From contig JAPLDV010000428.1 of the NCBI GenBank assembly GCA_026391235.1, positions 1-8,260 of the forward strand: a stretch of DNA of 8,260 nucleotides. Direction: 5' to 3'. The notes under the pieces are model-generated. The model saw only the letters and a list, made by a program, of their open reading frames with translations, was not told the origin of the DNA and did no database searches. Shown here piece by piece: positions 7,640 through 8,260 of this stretch (its first letter is position 1; the number at the start of each line of letters is the position of its first letter). Position numbers and translations under genes: made by a program. Source of the DNA: Bacteroidia bacterium (GTDB lineage: Bacteria; Bacteroidota; Bacteroidia; Bacteroidales; UBA12481).

Positions 7640-8260
7640 TTAATAAGATATCACAACTTCAGCAGGAATCGATGCAACGGATATTTCCTTTTCATTGAAA
7701 TCTTTAATCACAATTCCGTTAACCGTAACCCTCACCGGAAGTTTAGACCCGTTAAAGTTCCTGATTTTTATTCCGTTAGCAGGCAGCTTTGCTTCGCCGG
7801 AAATAGAAAACTGATATTGGTTTTTATCTTTTCTTATGGCGTAAGAAATCTCCCCGTAATAGGTTGGGAGATTTTCAACTGACATCCCCAGCGGCGAATC
7901 GATCCAATCCTGGTAAAGAGCCGAAGCCAGGACAATCGATTGATCGTATTCATTTTCATAAACAAACATGGCCCGGATGGCATTAATGAAATCACTGCCT
8001 ACCCAGGTATGCGGCATATCACCGATGTAGCCCGGATGGCGGTAACCTTTCCAGACCACTTCGGCCCAGTGGTTCCATCCCTGCGGGCGCTGATCGTTGA
8101 GGAAAAATTCGATGAGTTCGTGCGCTCTTTCAGGCTGATCCAGAAGGATGAATGATCCGATCAAACGATTTTCATAAGGAGTATAATTTACCCAGTCGAG
8201 TTTCCCGTCCCGCCTGTTTTTAAAAAAATCATAGTACCTATCAAAGGTGTTGTAAACCTG
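7640..8260 (-). CDS. C-terminal part of a glycosidase-like protein, helical region plus beta-sandwich; 5' end outside window
   Basis: The frame is open from the right edge to the TAA at 7642-7640, giving 206 residues without a start. A TTG at 8164 could be read as a start, but 32 sensible codons precede it in frame (starting QVYNTFDRYYDFFKN), so the gene extends beyond the window. The first 130 residues are rich in aromatic and acidic residues and helical, with GWNHWAEVVW and GYIGDMPHTWVGSDF. This resembles the end of an (alpha/alpha)6-barrel glycosidase. The last 70 residues look like a small beta-sandwich, similar in character to the C-terminal domain of GH78-type enzymes. It is first in the visible part of the operon, 23 bp before the permease. 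I do not recognise the family; a role in releasing or trimming the imported glucan is a guess from context. Confidence 0.75.
   Translation of the reverse strand, partial: QVYNTFDRYYDFFKNRRDGKLDWVNYTPYENRLIGSFILLDQPERAHELIEFFLNDQRPQGWNHWAEVVWKGYRHPGYIGDMPHTWVGSDFINAIRAMFVYENEYDQSIVLASALYQDWIDSPLGMSVENLPTYYGEISYAIRKDKNQYQFSISGEAKLPANGIKIRNFNGSKLPVRVTVNGIVIKDFNEKEISVASIPAEVVISY

Overview
The window is one block of carbohydrate-utilisation genes, all read from the minus strand: four coding regions in at least 98% of the sequence. It probably comes from a member of the Bacteroidota or a relative in the FCB group, such as Ignavibacteria. The grounds are moderate GC, AT-rich start regions without Shine-Dalgarno sequences, a GPH-type sugar permease and the enzyme set. 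No ribosomal or marker gene is present, so this placement is an inference.

Layout in the direction of transcription (high to low coordinates): (1) 8260-7640 is the C-terminal 206 residues of a protein whose start lies outside the window, an all-helical glycosidase-like region followed by a small beta-sandwich. (2) 7616-5568 is a GPH/MFS sugar:cation symporter with an unusual domain of about 200 residues between its last two membrane helices. (3) 5556-3124 is a GH35-family enzyme without a signal peptide. (4) 2995-1 (continuing out of the window) is a stand-alone GH94 enzyme that best fits 1,2-beta-oligoglucan (sophoro-oligosaccharide) phosphorylase. Gaps are 23, 11 and 128 bp, so this is almost certainly one operon.

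Working model (inference): short beta-1,2-glucans, released outside the cytoplasm by an endo-glucanase not seen here, enter through the GPH symporter. The GH94 enzyme then phosphorolyses them to glucose 1-phosphate. The GH35 enzyme would normally be called a beta-galactosidase. Next to a beta-1,2-glucan phosphorylase it may instead be a beta-1,2-glucosyltransferase, like the GH35 protein IALB_1185 of Ignavibacterium album (recalled from the literature, not checked). It would rearrange oligosaccharide lengths for the phosphorylase.

The only non-coding stretch longer than 25 bp is 2996-3123, before the phosphorylase gene. It holds an imperfect hairpin, a 17-bp near-direct repeat and a possible alternative GTG start. 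No RNA gene, mobile element, CRISPR array or origin was seen.
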